Position numbers and translations under genes: made by a program. From positions 1-35,595 of the forward strand of contig JALJEE010003280.1 of NCBI GenBank assembly GCA_023231475.1: a DNA stretch of 35,595 nucleotides, in the 5' to 3' direction. The notes beneath the pieces were generated by a model. The model worked only from the letters and a program-made list of their open reading frames with translations, was not told the origin of the DNA and made no database searches. Below, piece after piece: positions 1-13,414 of the stretch. This stretch comes from Seison nebaliae. Its lineage: Eukaryota > Rotifera > Pararotatoria > Seisonacea > Seisonidae. How positions within the stretch are numbered: the stretch's first letter is position 1; every line of letters begins with the position of its first letter.

Positions 1-235
1 ATTTTATAACTAATGTTCGCATGTGACTAGTACCAACGGTGTTGGACCTGCTAAAGTTGCGCAGTTTGCCACAATTGAACAAGATAGAGTTATTGTTCAA
101 ATTAATAACTATACCAATTTACTAATGCAGCATTACAATCCGTTCGACTGCTTTGCAATACATTATAGGACATTGTCCCAACTACTTTTTTTTTCATTTG
201 TAGTTTTTACTTTCCTTAGTGGAAAGTTGCTTTAA
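1..235 (+). other. Unidentified open stretch at left edge
   Basis: An open reading frame runs from the window edge to 235. The part up to about residue 50 (NGVGPAKVAQFATIEQD and onward) has a protein-like composition, and the rest becomes hydrophobic and T-rich, like random AT-rich DNA. A splice-acceptor-like AG lies near 28-30, so this could be a partial exon or a worn mobile-element fragment. I recognise no family. Confidence 0.2.
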
Positions 236-429
236 CATCTTTCTATTATCCTTCAGTTCAGTTTAGTTTCCCATTTGAAAGTGCAGATAAATAATTATTT
301 GCGATTTCAAGTAATTATTGCAATAAGCGACAGGAGAAGTAGAAACTACTACCCCTATAAAGATACATTTTTCATTCTTGAGTTCTTTAGGTAACGGCAA
401 ATTTTTACTTATGCACATTTTAGCAGAAG

Positions 430-880
430 TTTGTACCTCACACACCATTTTTTTTTTGCATGAATTGGAGAAAATTTTTTTCTGCGAACGTACTTTCTAC
501 TTTTTCATTTATTTATGCACTAATTTGTCCAAGTGTCGTCCGCAAAAAATTTTTTTGTAGGAAAATTTTGGATGATGACAAATATGTCCAGAAGTGCAGA
601 AAAATATTCGCTGCGAACGTACTTTCTACTTTTTCTACATATTTATGCATTAATTTGTCCAAGTGTACCCCACACACCATTATTTTTTGCATAAGTGCAG
701 AAAAATTTTTTTGCGAACGTACTTTCTACTTTTTCTGCATATTTATGCACTAATTTGTCCAAGTGTCGTCCGCAATAAATTTTTTTGCAGGGAAATTTTG
801 GATGATGACAAATATGTCCAGAAGTGCAGAAAAATATTCTCTGCGAACGTACTTTCTAATTTTTCTACATATTTTTATAA
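430..880. repeat. Tandem repeat, period about 231 bp, two copies
   Basis: The phrase CACACACCAT recurs at 439 and 671, and AAGTGTCGTC at 531 and 761, giving a period of 230-232 bp. Each unit is itself compound: GCGAACGTACTTTCTA recurs near 484, 613, 712 and 843, at alternating spacings of about 130 and 99 bp. The short open frames across this region are by-products of the repeat, not genes. Confidence 0.85.
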
Positions 881-1059
881 AATGGATGTCAATTTAAAAT
901 TTCATGTCAATAACGTCGATATTCTTCTTTTTTTAGTTTTTCGCTAATTTTTTACTAAACAGTACTAAAAATGCTAAAAACTATTAAAATAATACTTTTT
1001 AGTCAAAAATTTTGTTTTTTTTGATTATTCATTGTGAAAACCGATTTATTTTTTTATAG

Positions 1060-1511
1060 GTTCTTCAATCCAACCATCTGTTTCCTCGCAATCATCATCT
1101 TCCTCACCATCATCATCTTCATATGTAATTCCGTATCGATTCTCCTCGCCGGACTATCTTAATATGTCGATATCTAATATAAAGTTAGTTTTCCTATAAT
1201 TATTTTGTGATCTTATCCACTATGTTAGCACTATGTTATATATTTATTTATATTATTATACTTATTAATTTTTCTTCATTAAAAGAACACTGTCAGAAGC
1301 GAATAATAATTCGCCGGTGAAGAGCGACGACGATTTCGATGATATCGACTTGTCAAATATTTTCAGTCAAAAGTTATTTTATTATTCTATGATTTTTTAA
1401 TTTTTTAATTTTTTTTGTTAAAGGGAAATCGTCACAAATCGATCACGTAACAACGATGGAGATTGACGATGATTTCGCTGATATTGACTTAACTAATATA
1501 TTTAGTCAAAA
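1060..1511 (+). CDS. Three small exons of an unidentified gene with repeated acidic motifs
   Basis: Three exon-like blocks are separated by T-rich GT-AG introns. Exon a (1060-1183) is Ser-rich and ends DYLNMSISNIK. Exon b (1286-1372) ends DDDFDDIDLSNIFSQK. Exon c (1424-1511) ends DDDFADIDLTNIFSQK. Exons a and b join in frame (phase 2 donor, one leading base). Exons b and c look like a tandem exon duplication, since both end motif and donor are shared. Read with the visible acceptor at 1423, however, exon c is out of phase with exon b and soon meets a stop, so exon c may be a dead or mutually exclusive copy, or its true acceptor was missed. Upstream and downstream exons are not recognised. A SINE-like element lies just downstream, next to the intron after exon c. 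The function is unknown. Confidence 0.45.
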
Positions 1512-1539
1512 GTGATTTTATTATTATATGTTTTCTTTC

Positions 1540-1790
1540 TTTTTTTCTTTTTTTTCTTTTTTTTTTAAGTGAAATTCCCGTCGGGATAAATTTTTCTGAT
1601 CGATCTCCTCTACGGTCAGTGGAAGGAGATCTCTACGTACCGTGAGACGTATGTCCCATCGTTGTGGCGTTGGGAACGTGCATAAACCACTGTGTTACGC
1701 ACGCCCCAATATGGCTCTATCGAGCTGCAGGGTACATTATTTCGCAAATATGCGTGGAACGTGCGTAGACCACTGCGCTACGCTCGCCCC
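1540..1790 (-). mobile_element. SINE-like element, minus-strand copy
   Basis: This stretch is a near-identical inverted copy of 19131-19369. Read on the minus strand it starts GGGGCGAGCGTAGCGCAGTGG, carries two related internal units with an AGTGGTYTAYGCACGTTCC core resembling a tRNA box A, and ends GGGAATTTCACTT followed by an A-rich tail (the T/C-rich run at about 1515-1567 on the plus strand). The A tail argues for retroposition. A clear box B and target-site duplications were not found. Confidence 0.7.
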
Positions 1791-4700
1791 TTGATAAATT
1801 ATGTATTAATTCAATTCGTGAATATTAATTCAATTTCCTTGATAAATTTTTTATAGTTATAAGACATCTTTCTGATTTAAATTTTGAAACACATTAGTTA
1901 AAATGATGAACAAAACAACATATATACAATTTCGTTATATTTTGGGAAAAAGACGGTATTTAATTGAGGATTCCTCAATGATGAATATTATTCATTTGAT
2001 ATTTCTACTTATTTATTGATATGAATTTATAGTTTTAGAAAAGAAGAGATGAATGGATTAGTTTCTTAAATTGGGAGGACTTTGTGATAATTGTTCTCTA
2101 GGGAATGAAGAATATGAAAATAGAAAAAAGATCAATAAATAATTTTTTCATTATGTCAATGTTGTAATTTTATTCCATTGAATGATGATATCGTGATGAT
2201 CATATGCGTAAGAATGATTATTCAATTCACTCAAAATCAACATTTCTCTTCACTTTTCTAATTATTATCCACATTTAGTTGATACCAATTTCTATTCCTC
2301 ATCATTCTTACATAATTATTTCCGATATAGACATATATCGGTTATTGCACATATCCCTGAACCATCATAAACATCAATTCATTCAATAAATTCCTCTCTC
2401 AATATTAGGAAAAGTTCTCATCCAACATAATCATCAAAAGATGCACATAACAGTTTTTCTTCTCTACCTCCTCGTCATGTTCTTGTAAGAAAGTCGATCC
2501 GTCGTGAGAGGAGAGAAATGGTGTTCCTTCCAATCAATAATAAACAAAATGAAATTAAAAATTTCAAAATTCATTCCCCTCTAATGTTGGGAAATGTGAA
2601 GACGAATGAAATATGGTTATTGCTTCTGTTGATGTTGGTGAGAGTATTTTACGCAGAAATTTTTGAGTAGAAATGATATGTTTCAGATGGGAAGCAACTG
2701 CGATCAATTGGTCGATTGATGTCATTATTTATTTGTTTATGCTTACAGTGGCATTGAACCATTACTTATCGTTAAGATTATTTCATCATAAGATTCTTTT
2801 CTACTGAATTATTCTCATTCGAATGCGACTTGATATACGTGTACCGTGCATTCTTTTTTATCCACTTACGAAGTTTTCTTTCATTATCATTCAAATTTGA
2901 ATCAAAACATTCTCCCAATATTAATTACGATGATGATGGTGACGATGGAAGCATAACCATTTCCTACTCACATAATTATGAAATAAAGTCTAATTGAAAT
3001 TTAACAGTTTCCTTCTTTCGTTTACTTTATTTGCATCTTATACGACATCCATCCATATCATAATAAAAATTCATCCTTAACCAGAATAAAAATTCATCCT
3101 TAACCAGAATTCCATCATTCTCGAACAATAGTTTCCTTTCTCTAATTCGTGTACTCTCAAACTATTTAAATTCTTATGATTAATTTCAGGAAAGTATCGT
3201 CAATAATTTCAAAACTTCCAATTATCATCATCAGAATCGTCATTCGTATAAGCTGTGAAATTTCGACGAATAATAAATTTCCATTTTTACTTATAGCAAA
3301 TAATTATTTTACTTTCAATGTCTCTCCTTCTAGTAGATAACAGTTAATCATGATTGTTTATCTTTCTTTTAATTTGAAGAAAGTGTTTAGTGAATTTTTA
3401 GTGTTACACGATTTTATTGATTCGCCCCCAACATCATCTTGATGGTGTTATATTAAATTCGTTAGATAATGAAATGAAGATGATAGAAAGAAGATGAATT
3501 TCCACCGAACCAAACAATCCTGTCAACGTTAACACTTACATTTTTAGAATATTTTGCTTGAAGAATTTATTTAAGAATTAATTTCCCCAAACTATTTCCA
3601 CCAGATGCTGATATAGACAAAGTTATGTTATAAAATTAAAGTGAAAAACGAGTTTTGATGAAATGTTTATTTTTTCTTTCGAATTACGTACATTCTTGTT
3701 CACTCTAAAAAATTTGGTATTTTTTAGTCATTTTTCAGAAACAGAAGTCAACGAAGGAAGATGGTAGCATTAGTTTTTGTTTATTTGCTACTCTCAAATC
3801 TTCTTGCGAGTGGAACATCTGCAGATAGTTCATTTTTATGACATTTCCCAAATTTCTCCAAAAATAATTGGAAGGTTGTGATGTTTTTTGCTCGAAAAGG
3901 AAAAAAAGTGGAAAAACCGAATGAAATATTTCTTCCCAGAGTGAAACTGTTGTCCAACGTAAGAGAACTTGTCTTGAAATTAAGGTTGAGAGGTCAAAAC
4001 ATCGAAAAAGTTGATCGACACAAGTTCTCTTATTTTTGATTGTTAACTTTCTAATTTGACATGTGTACCGACTACTTATATGAGTGTGTAGGTAACACTG
4101 TTTCTCATACAGGATAGTAAAATGAGACGAAGCGAGATAACTAAAAATTTGAACTTATCATGTAAGAGTTGGATAAGAAGTATTGGGAAATAATAGCTCA
4201 GCCAATAAGAGATGAGTGTTGAGTTTGAGAATTTGAGAGAGAGGTCGTGCGAGAATGGAAATTGAATTTATATTTGAATGAAATTGAACGTCGTTGATTA
4301 GAGGCATGATTTGTTAGATAACACATTGACTTCTCATAGTATTGTTTAGTTGAAGGAGATAGTATTCTTGGAAAGTTATTTAGAGGATTCTACAATTCAC
4401 ATCCACATCAGAAAAGGGGAGGAGGAGGAAGAAGAAGAAAGGAAAGACATAAACTGTTGTGTTTTGGGTGACTAGATAGGAATAGTAGTAGTTTTGAATA
4501 AAGAAGCTATGGTTCTCAAATGTCTTTGATGAAATCTCACCAAAATTTAATTTTTTTCTGTTCCATTTTCATGCTGATTAGCATGATTATTCGAATAATT
4601 CTAAATAATTATCTATAACTGTTGGAAAAAGGAGAAATTGGTATTGGTCGTGGAATTATAAGAATACGATTTCCTCTCCCATTCAATCAACCATTATTTA

Positions 4701-5134
4701 TTTCCAATTATTTCTTCCTCTATAAATATTTCATGATTATGAATCATTAAAACCTTCAAATTGATTCGAGAGAGATATACGTAATATTTGTTTATTATTA
4801 GTCTTATGTTCCATTAGTCTTCCTGTTGTTGTTAGTTAGTTAAAAAAAACAGGAATAATAATTATTCTTATTGTTCTTCTTCTATTATTCTTATTTCATT
4901 CTTTTATGTTATTTAATGTTGGAACTATAGAGTACGGCTCTTAAACACCAAGGGAGTGGAAAGGAAATCAACTCCACTATGTCTCTCCAGTCGAAAACAA
5001 AAATTTCCATCATCTTCCTTCATCGAATGTTTATACACAAATTTCCTCTCATACATTCTTATCAGTCTTCATTCTATCATGGCACATGAATTCCTGTTTA
5101 CATTTACTTCTTCTTCTTCTCCCATTCACAATCT

Positions 5135-5161
5135 TACACACACACACACACACACACACAT
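5135..5161. repeat. (CA)n microsatellite
   Basis: An uninterrupted run of about 13 CA dinucleotides, ending in ATATG. Confidence 0.95.
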
Positions 5162-5422
5162 ATGTACCATACATTCACAAATTGTCACATGTAGCCCATC
5201 GGAAGATACGTCCGTAAATTGGTAGGCTGGTTGGAGCTGTATGTAGAACCAAACAGAACCTCAAGATCGAGTTCTTTATTTACGAATTTACTTATACGAC
5301 ATCGTCAGTTAACAACAATAAGAACAACAAAACTATAATATGACCTATACGTTTGAAGTATCGTGTGTGTTATTGTGAAGGAATATAGTCGAATAAGAGA
5401 TGCAGTAAGCTGAACGACATAA

Positions 5423-5454
5423 AAGAAGAAGAAGAAGAAGAAGAAGAAGAAGAA
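5423..5454. repeat. (AAG)n microsatellite
   Basis: About ten AAG/GAA triplets in a row. On the minus strand this gives the polyphenylalanine run in a spurious open frame. Confidence 0.95.
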
Positions 5455-5909
5455 ACATTTTAGTTGAATGGAAAAATGAAAAGATACTAATGAGTTGTAT
5501 AATGTTCGTACACAATAGACATAAACATTAACTGGGAAAGTTAAATTCATCATCCTTCATATATTTTCGACATGATCTAATGGATAAATTCTCTTTGACA
5601 TTGAAGACTGTAAATGTTGAAAATGTTTACGTCGAATCTCCTTCAATCATATCACCACCTATTTAGAATTAATTGTAATTTAATTATCAAAATAAAAAGT
5701 ATGAATTAGACAAACAAATCTCTATTTATTATTGAAATATGAGAAGCTCGAATACTATAATATCGTCACATAGGCGCATTCAACTACAATAAAAGTAGAA
5801 GGGAGAAGGAAAGTTTGCCCGTGAACAATTTGCGTATATTGTTTGAACAGTTATATAAACATCTCCATCATAATCTTACTGTAAGACAAATAATTTCACT
5901 AGGAACTTC

Positions 5910-6110
5910 CTATGCACGTAACTGGACTTTCTTTTTGGAGAAAGTTAATTTCTCCCAATATTCTTCTTTTACGCAACCTAACCATATTTTTTCAATTTGG
6001 CCATCAATTTTTTTGAAAATTTTAAATTCTTTTATTATCCAATTCCTTTCAATTCCCTTTAAAGTTCTTCGCTTATTTTTTACCACTTTTAAAACATCCA
6101 TTCTGGGCAT
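5910..6110 (-). other. Possible coding relic on minus strand
   Basis: The minus-strand frame reads MDVLKVVKNKRRTLKGIE, then a basic amphipathic stretch ending EEYWEKLTFSKKKVQLRA. The charge pattern (Lys/Arg/Glu-rich with spaced Ile/Leu/Trp) is more protein-like than the surrounding shadows and loosely recalls the RNA-binding part of LINE ORF1 proteins. There is no definite motif and no neighbouring LINE sequence, so this remains a guess. Confidence 0.15.
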
Positions 6111-6834
6111 TCTATAAACCTCAGTTTCAACTTGAATGATTTTTATGTCCGGGTAGAAACTTGAAGTAGAAACGACTCAATTATTTTCATGAGAAATTAG
6201 TACAACGAATGAGTAATATATGAATAAAGTATGAGCTAATGTAAATGGTTAAATAGTATTGAGATTAACTGTTAATTAGTTACTACATATTACGTATTGT
6301 AATTCATTAACTTTAATTTCATTCATTCTTCTGGCATTTCTAATTTTTTCGACATTTTCCCCAATCACTTAAGAAATTTGAGTATCAAAATAATCATTTG
6401 GTGAATTATTGGAAAATGTATTTATAAAAGTATGGAGTTGCAAATAATAAGAATTTTCTAAAAATTTTCAACTTTCCCTTTCTTTTGAGGATTTGGAATT
6501 GTACGGAACTGCTATGCAACTCATATTTTACTCATATATCATTACTACTGATATCCCATGAAACAAAATTAGTTAAATATTAGTTAAAGCATCTACTAGG
6601 ATTTTTATTAGGTAATAGGTATTAGGTATTATGTCAATTTCCATGGTCGTGATATTAAATTAATATGCATTCGTTAATTGTTTGTGCATATAGCATGTAA
6701 TGTCAAAATGAAGAGAATACCTTTCTCAATAATTCGGTTTCATAGAAATGTCTAAAAAATTTTAGACACATATCGGATGAAGAATAATATTTAGAGAAAA
6801 ATACTAAAAGTCTAAACATAATATTATGAGTCTA

Positions 6835-7291
6835 GGACATAAGAACCACGGCACAAAAGAGCCACGAGACAAAAGAGCCATGGACAAAAGAGCCACGGAC
6901 AAAGGAGCCAGGCAGACTTCTAAAAATGCGATATTTACTATATTATAGATAGTTCATACAAACGAAAAAGCGAAAAACTTCGATATTTGTTTATCATCTC
7001 CATCTAATGCTGTTTGATGTTTTTTAATTTGGCGGTGAATACACTGCCGAAAATGAAAATAACATCCATGTATAATTACATCTTCGAATGTTTTCCTCGC
7101 TGCATCCATTACAGCCAGCTCGAAATCGACCATCATCGAATTTTATCTTGAAACAGTTTGATTCCAAACTGATAAGACTCGATTCCTCTGTAAATTTGGG
7201 AAAACAAAAATCTAGATTTTGTTTGTCCATAGCTCTTTTGTTCCGTGGCTCTTTTGTACCGTGGCTCTTTTGTCTCGTGGCTCTTATGTCC
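6835..7291 (-). mobile_element. Short MULE (Mutator-like) DNA element with compound inverted ends
   Basis: The ends begin GGACATAAGARCCACG on each strand. They extend about 65-75 bp as tandem copies of a 16-18 bp unit (roughly GGACAAAAGAGCCACG), four or five per end. The roughly 320-bp interior carries a minus-strand fragment of a MULE transposase (about 6954-7136) with VDFELAVMDAARKTFEDV and GCYFHFRQCIHRQIKKH. These match the DFE..A and GCxFHFxQ signatures of the MULE transposase core (the second catalytic Asp region). The rest of the transposase is absent, so this is an internally deleted, non-autonomous copy. No 9-bp target-site duplication is evident. Confidence 0.75.
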
Positions 7292-10200
7292 TTCTCCCAT
7301 TATTATTACAGCTCTCTACTTTTTCACCAATGAACCATAGAAAAAAATCCAAGTAAACTGAAGAATTATTATAGGAGATTGGACAAAATGTGTATTCCGT
7401 TGAATGTATTCAGATTGTTCCACGGATTTCCCCAGGTAAAATTTGTTTTTTACACATTTGGAGGAAAAACTTGAAAATTTAAAAATTGAATTATATATTT
7501 CTGATAATTGGAAGAAATTAAAACAATTTTAAGTTTATGATTTTTTTTTCATTTTTGAAAAATTGCCATTGTATATTAGATAACTATTTCACTTTATATT
7601 TCCTATTGTACTCGTTTATTTCTCATTCTGTTCGTTCATTCAAATACTATTAAAATGTGAAGTAAATTTACCCATTTATCGTTCTTCCGTCCTAGGAATG
7701 AGTTGTCGGATTGGGCAGTTGGTCTAATATAATTTTCAGTTTAATCTCCATCAATTATTTTATATGTCTCAATCATTTAAGGATGATTTTAAATGAAAAG
7801 AAAAAAGTTTCAAACTAAGACATATGTTGGGAGCAGTCTAAACACCAATTGAATTAAGTTGAATTAAGTTATATTGAATTAAATAGAAAACAATTTTTTC
7901 ATTTTTTTTAAACGTTTCAACATCCGTCAAAGAAACATTATGTCAGATACATCTTATCGAATCATCAGATCATATAACTAATTTTTTTCGGATATTATGG
8001 AAAAATGACGAAATTATTATGTACAATATGTTTTTTTTTGTTATAGTCTAATTGAATGCGATTCCGTTTTGAATTTTGAAGAGTATATATAATTTCGGTT
8101 TTTCGACGAAAATGAAAATGTTCATTCGAAATTATTATAATGACGTAATAATAATAATGCTGTGTCGAACGTGTCCAATGGTCGTCTTTACAAACTTCTT
8201 ACACTATTAATATCAACAGTCCCTTATCATTTCAAACATCTCCGAGAAGACAAATTGTGTAACAATTGAAGTTGAATGTTGAACAAAGTCAATTTTTTGG
8301 GGAGTGGGAACATTTGGAACCAAATCGAAGACGTTAAAGACAGCTTAAACTTTTCGTTTATCTTGTTTATAGCAATCAATACAATCTTTCTAGAACATAC
8401 ACATATGTAACAGGCACTTGTATACTTTGCTAGATATTTGACGAAGAAAAAGGAGAATTGTTAAAAAAATATTTTGTAAAGGAATTTTTTCATTAAGTCA
8501 AAATTTTCATGATAAAACAAAAGTACAAACAAAGACGAAAGGAAAAAAGAAAACGAAAGAAAAGTTTTCTCAAATTATTCTAATTCCATTATGAGAGCAA
8601 TTGGCGTATCGAAGATTTATTTGATGGTCATAGGACGAATGTGTAACAGTAATTTTAGAGTTTAATGGAGCCTAAAAGGAATTTTGTGTGAAACGAAAAA
8701 AAACTTACTTTAATTTCCCCATTTTGGTCTGATGCCCATTCTATCGTCTACTAGTTAAATCTACGTATGCTCAAGATTTTTATTATTTCCAACTACTTTT
8801 AGTAATCTGGTTAGTTCCTGGTTATTAGAAGGATATCATAATAATTGTTGTTCTGGTGTTAATTTCCCTTCATGTCAATGTCATTTGTTGGAAACAAATA
8901 AAAATGAATGAACAATAATATCTAATGTGAAAATGTTTTAATTATTTTTTTCTGTTTTTCCTACACTTCCCTCACATACATACGTATATCTCAGTCATTG
9001 TATGATTAGATGAGATATTGATGTATGAAACAGCAAAAGAACTAGAATTATATTCAATTTTCTCTTCTGAAAGGAGAAGGGTGGGGGGAAAGAAACATTT
9101 TCGTGTAAAGCTATTAATAATTAAAATGTTATATTGGGAAAAACAGTTTCTTTTGTATTTAAATGTATACCTATTTCATATGGTTTTCCTTCATCATTCC
9201 ATTTGGAATGCATAAATTTTTGGAATTTAATTAATTCCATAAAGTGGAAGATTGTGCAACTGCCATTCTTTTTTCGACCATAAATGAAAAAAAAGCCAAA
9301 TGGGTTTATCTCCATATTCTCCTCTCGTAGAAAAACAACTCTTCATAACTCTGTTTACCTAGTCCAACTTGCCAATGTTGATAAGTGCGAGGCATCTTTC
9401 TAAATTGAATAAATCTAGTGAGATGTATAATTTTCCTTTTTTCATCTTTCAAATTAGAATTGCCTGCTCCAATCCATGGAGAAGTTGTTGTTGCATAATA
9501 ATATTCGTCTTCTCCTTCAGAACTACTTTAATCATTATTGTTCTCTGCATATTGTTTTTCGGTCCATCTGGCAAATATTTTCAACTTGTCCTTCGCATGT
9601 TGCCATTGGTTAATGGAAAGATGCAATTCTAGTGGCATATTAAGGAAGGTAAATGTTTATTTTTCCTCTCTTATAATCTTATGCTAATCGGGTTTCATTA
9701 ATAATTGGTATTTATTTTTCTAATCTCTTATGTGCATCTCCTTCCACTTATCATTCTACTCATATTGTGGAAGATTGAAATAAGAATTTGTTTTATTAAG
9801 AGTCTCAATAATACTACTTGTCGAGTTGCTACGAGGGTTTACGAAATGAATTGTCTTATTAAAATTGTTTTATGTCTACCGCCTATCACAATTTCCAATA
9901 ATCCATCACGACGTTTCTCGACACAATATCGTGAAATACGTAAAAAATTCATTTCGTTTTTTCTGGAGTGGTAAGATGGGCAAATTCCTAGATGTTTTAT
10001 TGATTCGAAAGCTCCCTGCTACATGGTCGTGTGTTGATGTGTAGTCGAATGGACGTTACACCAGTGTATATGTAAATAAAAGTGAGGGAAAAGGTTTTTG
10101 ATTAAAATTACATGTATTTACGTCTCTTTGCCTTGGTGTACGATGGATGGGCGGAAATTGAACAAATAATAATGATGGAAATATGTATAACCCGGTATGG

Positions 10201-13200
10201 GGTTGTACGTACGTATTTGTTAAGGGGAAGAAGGAGAGAAAAGAATATTGGGGAATTTTAGAAGAAATTTTCATTTTTTTCCTCCTCTCCATATAACTGT
10301 ACATACGAGAAGAGAATGGAAAACAACTATACTTTATATGTTTATATTGTGTCGATTTATGTTGATTACTTGTTGCACATTGTTTATTCGTCAATTGACA
10401 TTGAGCGGTATTGGTCGACCTTGTATGTATTCGCATCATTCCTTTTCATTCACATTTACGAAAAAATATTATATCAATTATCGCAATGATTATTTGCTAT
10501 TCGAATAAGAAATGTGTTAACTTGACTGTGTAAGAATTTGTTTAGATTTTGACGAATTTATACCCCAACATTTTCTTTATATCATCATTCCCCATATTAT
10601 CCTACTACATCCAAATGGATGTCTTCTCACTTTCATTCTTCCCATCATGTCAATATACGTATCCGATTGATCAAATTAATTAACTTACTAACTCTACTCA
10701 TTTCCTCCATCAAAATCATCAAACATTTCTTAATTTCACATCCGTACATTGTATTTATTAACTTAATGATTATATGTATATAATAGTAACATTTTTTTTT
10801 TATGATTTTAATTGGAGATATGCAGAAACTGCATCTTAATAACGAATATCCTATTCAACCCAATCTAATCATCATCACCATCTTCATTAGGTTATTTCTA
10901 TTATTTAATTTTTTGGTATCTTTGTGTTTAGTGATAAGACTGAAATGGGTCTTTTCTCAATTAATTGAAATATTTATCATATAATATCATTAACAATGTT
11001 TCCTTTATTAAAATATTTATGGGAGAGAAATGATGATTGTCAACAAATTCTCTTCGGATAAATAACAATATCATTTTAATTTGATATGATTCCTTTCAGG
11101 CGAAATTTGTCTGTTAGCTCATTCCATTCCTATTAATGTTGAAAGAGGACGAATCTTGTATAGTGATAATCATATTAGAAATGAAGGACTCCCACTAATA
11201 TTCGACATACTTCAGGGAGAAACACCGATAATTTCGTATTTATTCAAATTATTCTATAATCATCAATTATTTCCTTCTTTCTAATCTAATAGCACCATAA
11301 TCATTTACATTATTCAATATCCTATCAAAACATTCTATCTTCTCCCATCCAATGTTCATCGAATAAACAACTGGTAGGCGATGATGATATTAATGAAAAT
11401 CATTTTACCTTTTTCATCATCAAACCATCACTATTCTTTATCACCGACTTGTCTCCCCAGTGCCATCATCATACCAAAATGGAATAGAGGAATCAAAAGA
11501 AATATCATGATGCCGTAGGCTTCGGAAGAAGAAATGTTTGTAAATAAAGTTTCTTCTCCTTTTAATACATTTTCTTTCAAATGTTGTTACTGACAACGTC
11601 GTTCTATTGATTGTCTTGGTTGCTATAGTGTTTCGTCTTTTTTATCAATATCATGTTCTCTTACTTATTCGCTTTTTTTCTCCTTTAAATTCTTTTACAC
11701 AATATCAAAAATGATTTTAACCATAATATGATTGTTACTCAAACTATTTTTATGATTTTATTAAAATCCTTCTTTCAATCATCAATTTTTATCGATTTAA
11801 CATTTTTCAAATTATTTTAATATTTATTTCAGTCATTATTCTTAATGGAAATTACCTGTAATTTAATTCATCGAATGCTACTCATGAAATCTTTTCATCT
11901 TCATTTATTTCTTTCATAAATTCAGTCACTGAAAGGACACTACATATCAAGTAGAATCACGATTAAACCATTTCAACCGATTCGCTGACTCGTAATCGAT
12001 TACCTTTTCTTCACAACACAATTTCAATGAAACTTTCATTTTTTTTCCCCAAAAATTTCATCGAGAAAATTTCCTATTTTTCGAGAAAATCATTTTCTTC
12101 ATATCTCATTCCGGAGAGTAAAGTAGTTTCTCTCTCGATTATTTAGGAAATCATGTCTTCGAAAGAAGGTTTTCCGATTCGATGTTTGATTACACAGCAA
12201 TTTTTTAGGTGATTGGAAGACGAAAAATTCATTCGTTTATTTACCAATTGAAATTTAAATATTTCTTCCAATTCTCTTTCGTTAGACGGAATTTCATTTA
12301 GTTAACATATCGAATTTTTGTTTGATGATTTAATTATTACAGAAAACTATAATTTCCTTTAAGTATTATATCATTCGAATTTTTCTTTAGCTCTTTTCTT
12401 TCAACATTTTTCGTCCAATTGTGCTTCACACCAGAAATGTCACATTTCGTTCTTCATCCTCTTTTAGGTTATTTCATTCAAATGTGATGATTCTTTTTCA
12501 ACTCATAAAGATTGATTTAATTTGTAAGATATTCCTTTTTACTCCATCCCAATCTTATCTCAATCCGATCGATAGATAGCATAAATGATGTTGTATAGAA
12601 GAAATAATATTTGTAATTCGGTTTATTTGATACGAATAACAACATGAAAAAAATCGAATAAAAATGAGGAAAATGATGTGGGAGGCAGGTGAATTAGTGA
12701 AGATAAACATTTTAATTTCATCAATAAATCGATTATTCTTCATAATGAAAAGACTAACATGATAAGATGACCAATTTATTAGTTGAAAAGAATTTTCTTT
12801 TCTGTTCGAATTTTTATTATATGGTTTTTTTTTAAAAATTCATAAATTTCAATTACAGTTCGATCAGACGACGTATGAGCGATTTCTATTCGATAAATTG
12901 TTTTATAAATTGTTCTTATAAAAATTTTTGTTGACAATTCTCTAAAATATGATTGATGATATTATGCATAGAGAAGATTACTAATAATTGAGCTTGATAG
13001 AAAATTCATAATTCTTTTTTGTTCTCCAGACATTTAACTCTCATTCTCAATTCGTTCTTCATTCTTCCATCAATTTTAAAGAGAATTTAAAGAAATAAGA
13101 ATGAGAATTAAAATTTTGAAAAATTCATAAACTCAAAAAATTTAGTTAATGATTGAAAATTTCGAACATTTTTTCATTTTATTCGGAATTGTCATATGTT

Positions 13201-13400
13201 AGCGGCATGAGAAAGAGGGAGCGAATGAAGAGATGTTTTTGTACTTGGATGGAATGCGAGTTATTTGAAATGAAAATGATCATTTCATAATGTAGAAGTC
13301 GTAAAATATTTTCTTATAGCAAATTTTTTAAGGAAATTCTCTTTTGATGACATATAAAAGAGAATCATTGACATTTTGTGCCATTCCATCTCATGATCTT
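7292..13400. other. About 6 kb without a recognisable gene
   Basis: AT-rich DNA with many stops. Open frames at 9018-9974 and 10056-10508 overlap on both strands, are hydrophobic or low-complexity, and have no family motif or splice structure. I see no RNA gene with confidence. Together with 1800-6830 this makes a non-coding territory upstream of FoxP. Confidence 0.6.
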
Positions 13401-13414
13401 GAGCGATATAATAG

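Larger units (their letters stand above)
1800..6830. other. About 5 kb without a recognisable gene
   Basis: The sequence is AT-rich with frequent stops in all frames. It holds a perfect 23-bp tandem duplication near 3062-3107 (unit AATAAAAATTCATCCTTAACCAG), a (CA)n run near 5135-5160 and an (AAG)n run near 5423-5454. The short open frames are low-complexity or hydrophobic and look random. It may hold regulatory DNA or untranslated 5' exons of FoxP, but nothing in the sequence proves that. Confidence 0.6.

Noticed and set aside
430-880. CRISPR-like array
   Set aside because: The repeats are long, compound and only two-fold, with related rather than unique spacers, and the genome is eukaryotic.
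5815-6117. Plus-strand 100-residue open frame
   Set aside because: The start is a GTG, the composition is Phe/Ile-heavy as expected by chance, and the minus strand of the same stretch looks more protein-like.
10056-10508. Overlapping open frames on both strands (127 and 86 residues)
   Set aside because: They are mutually overlapping, rich in Thr/His/Phe runs, and have no motif or splice context. They look random in AT-rich DNA.
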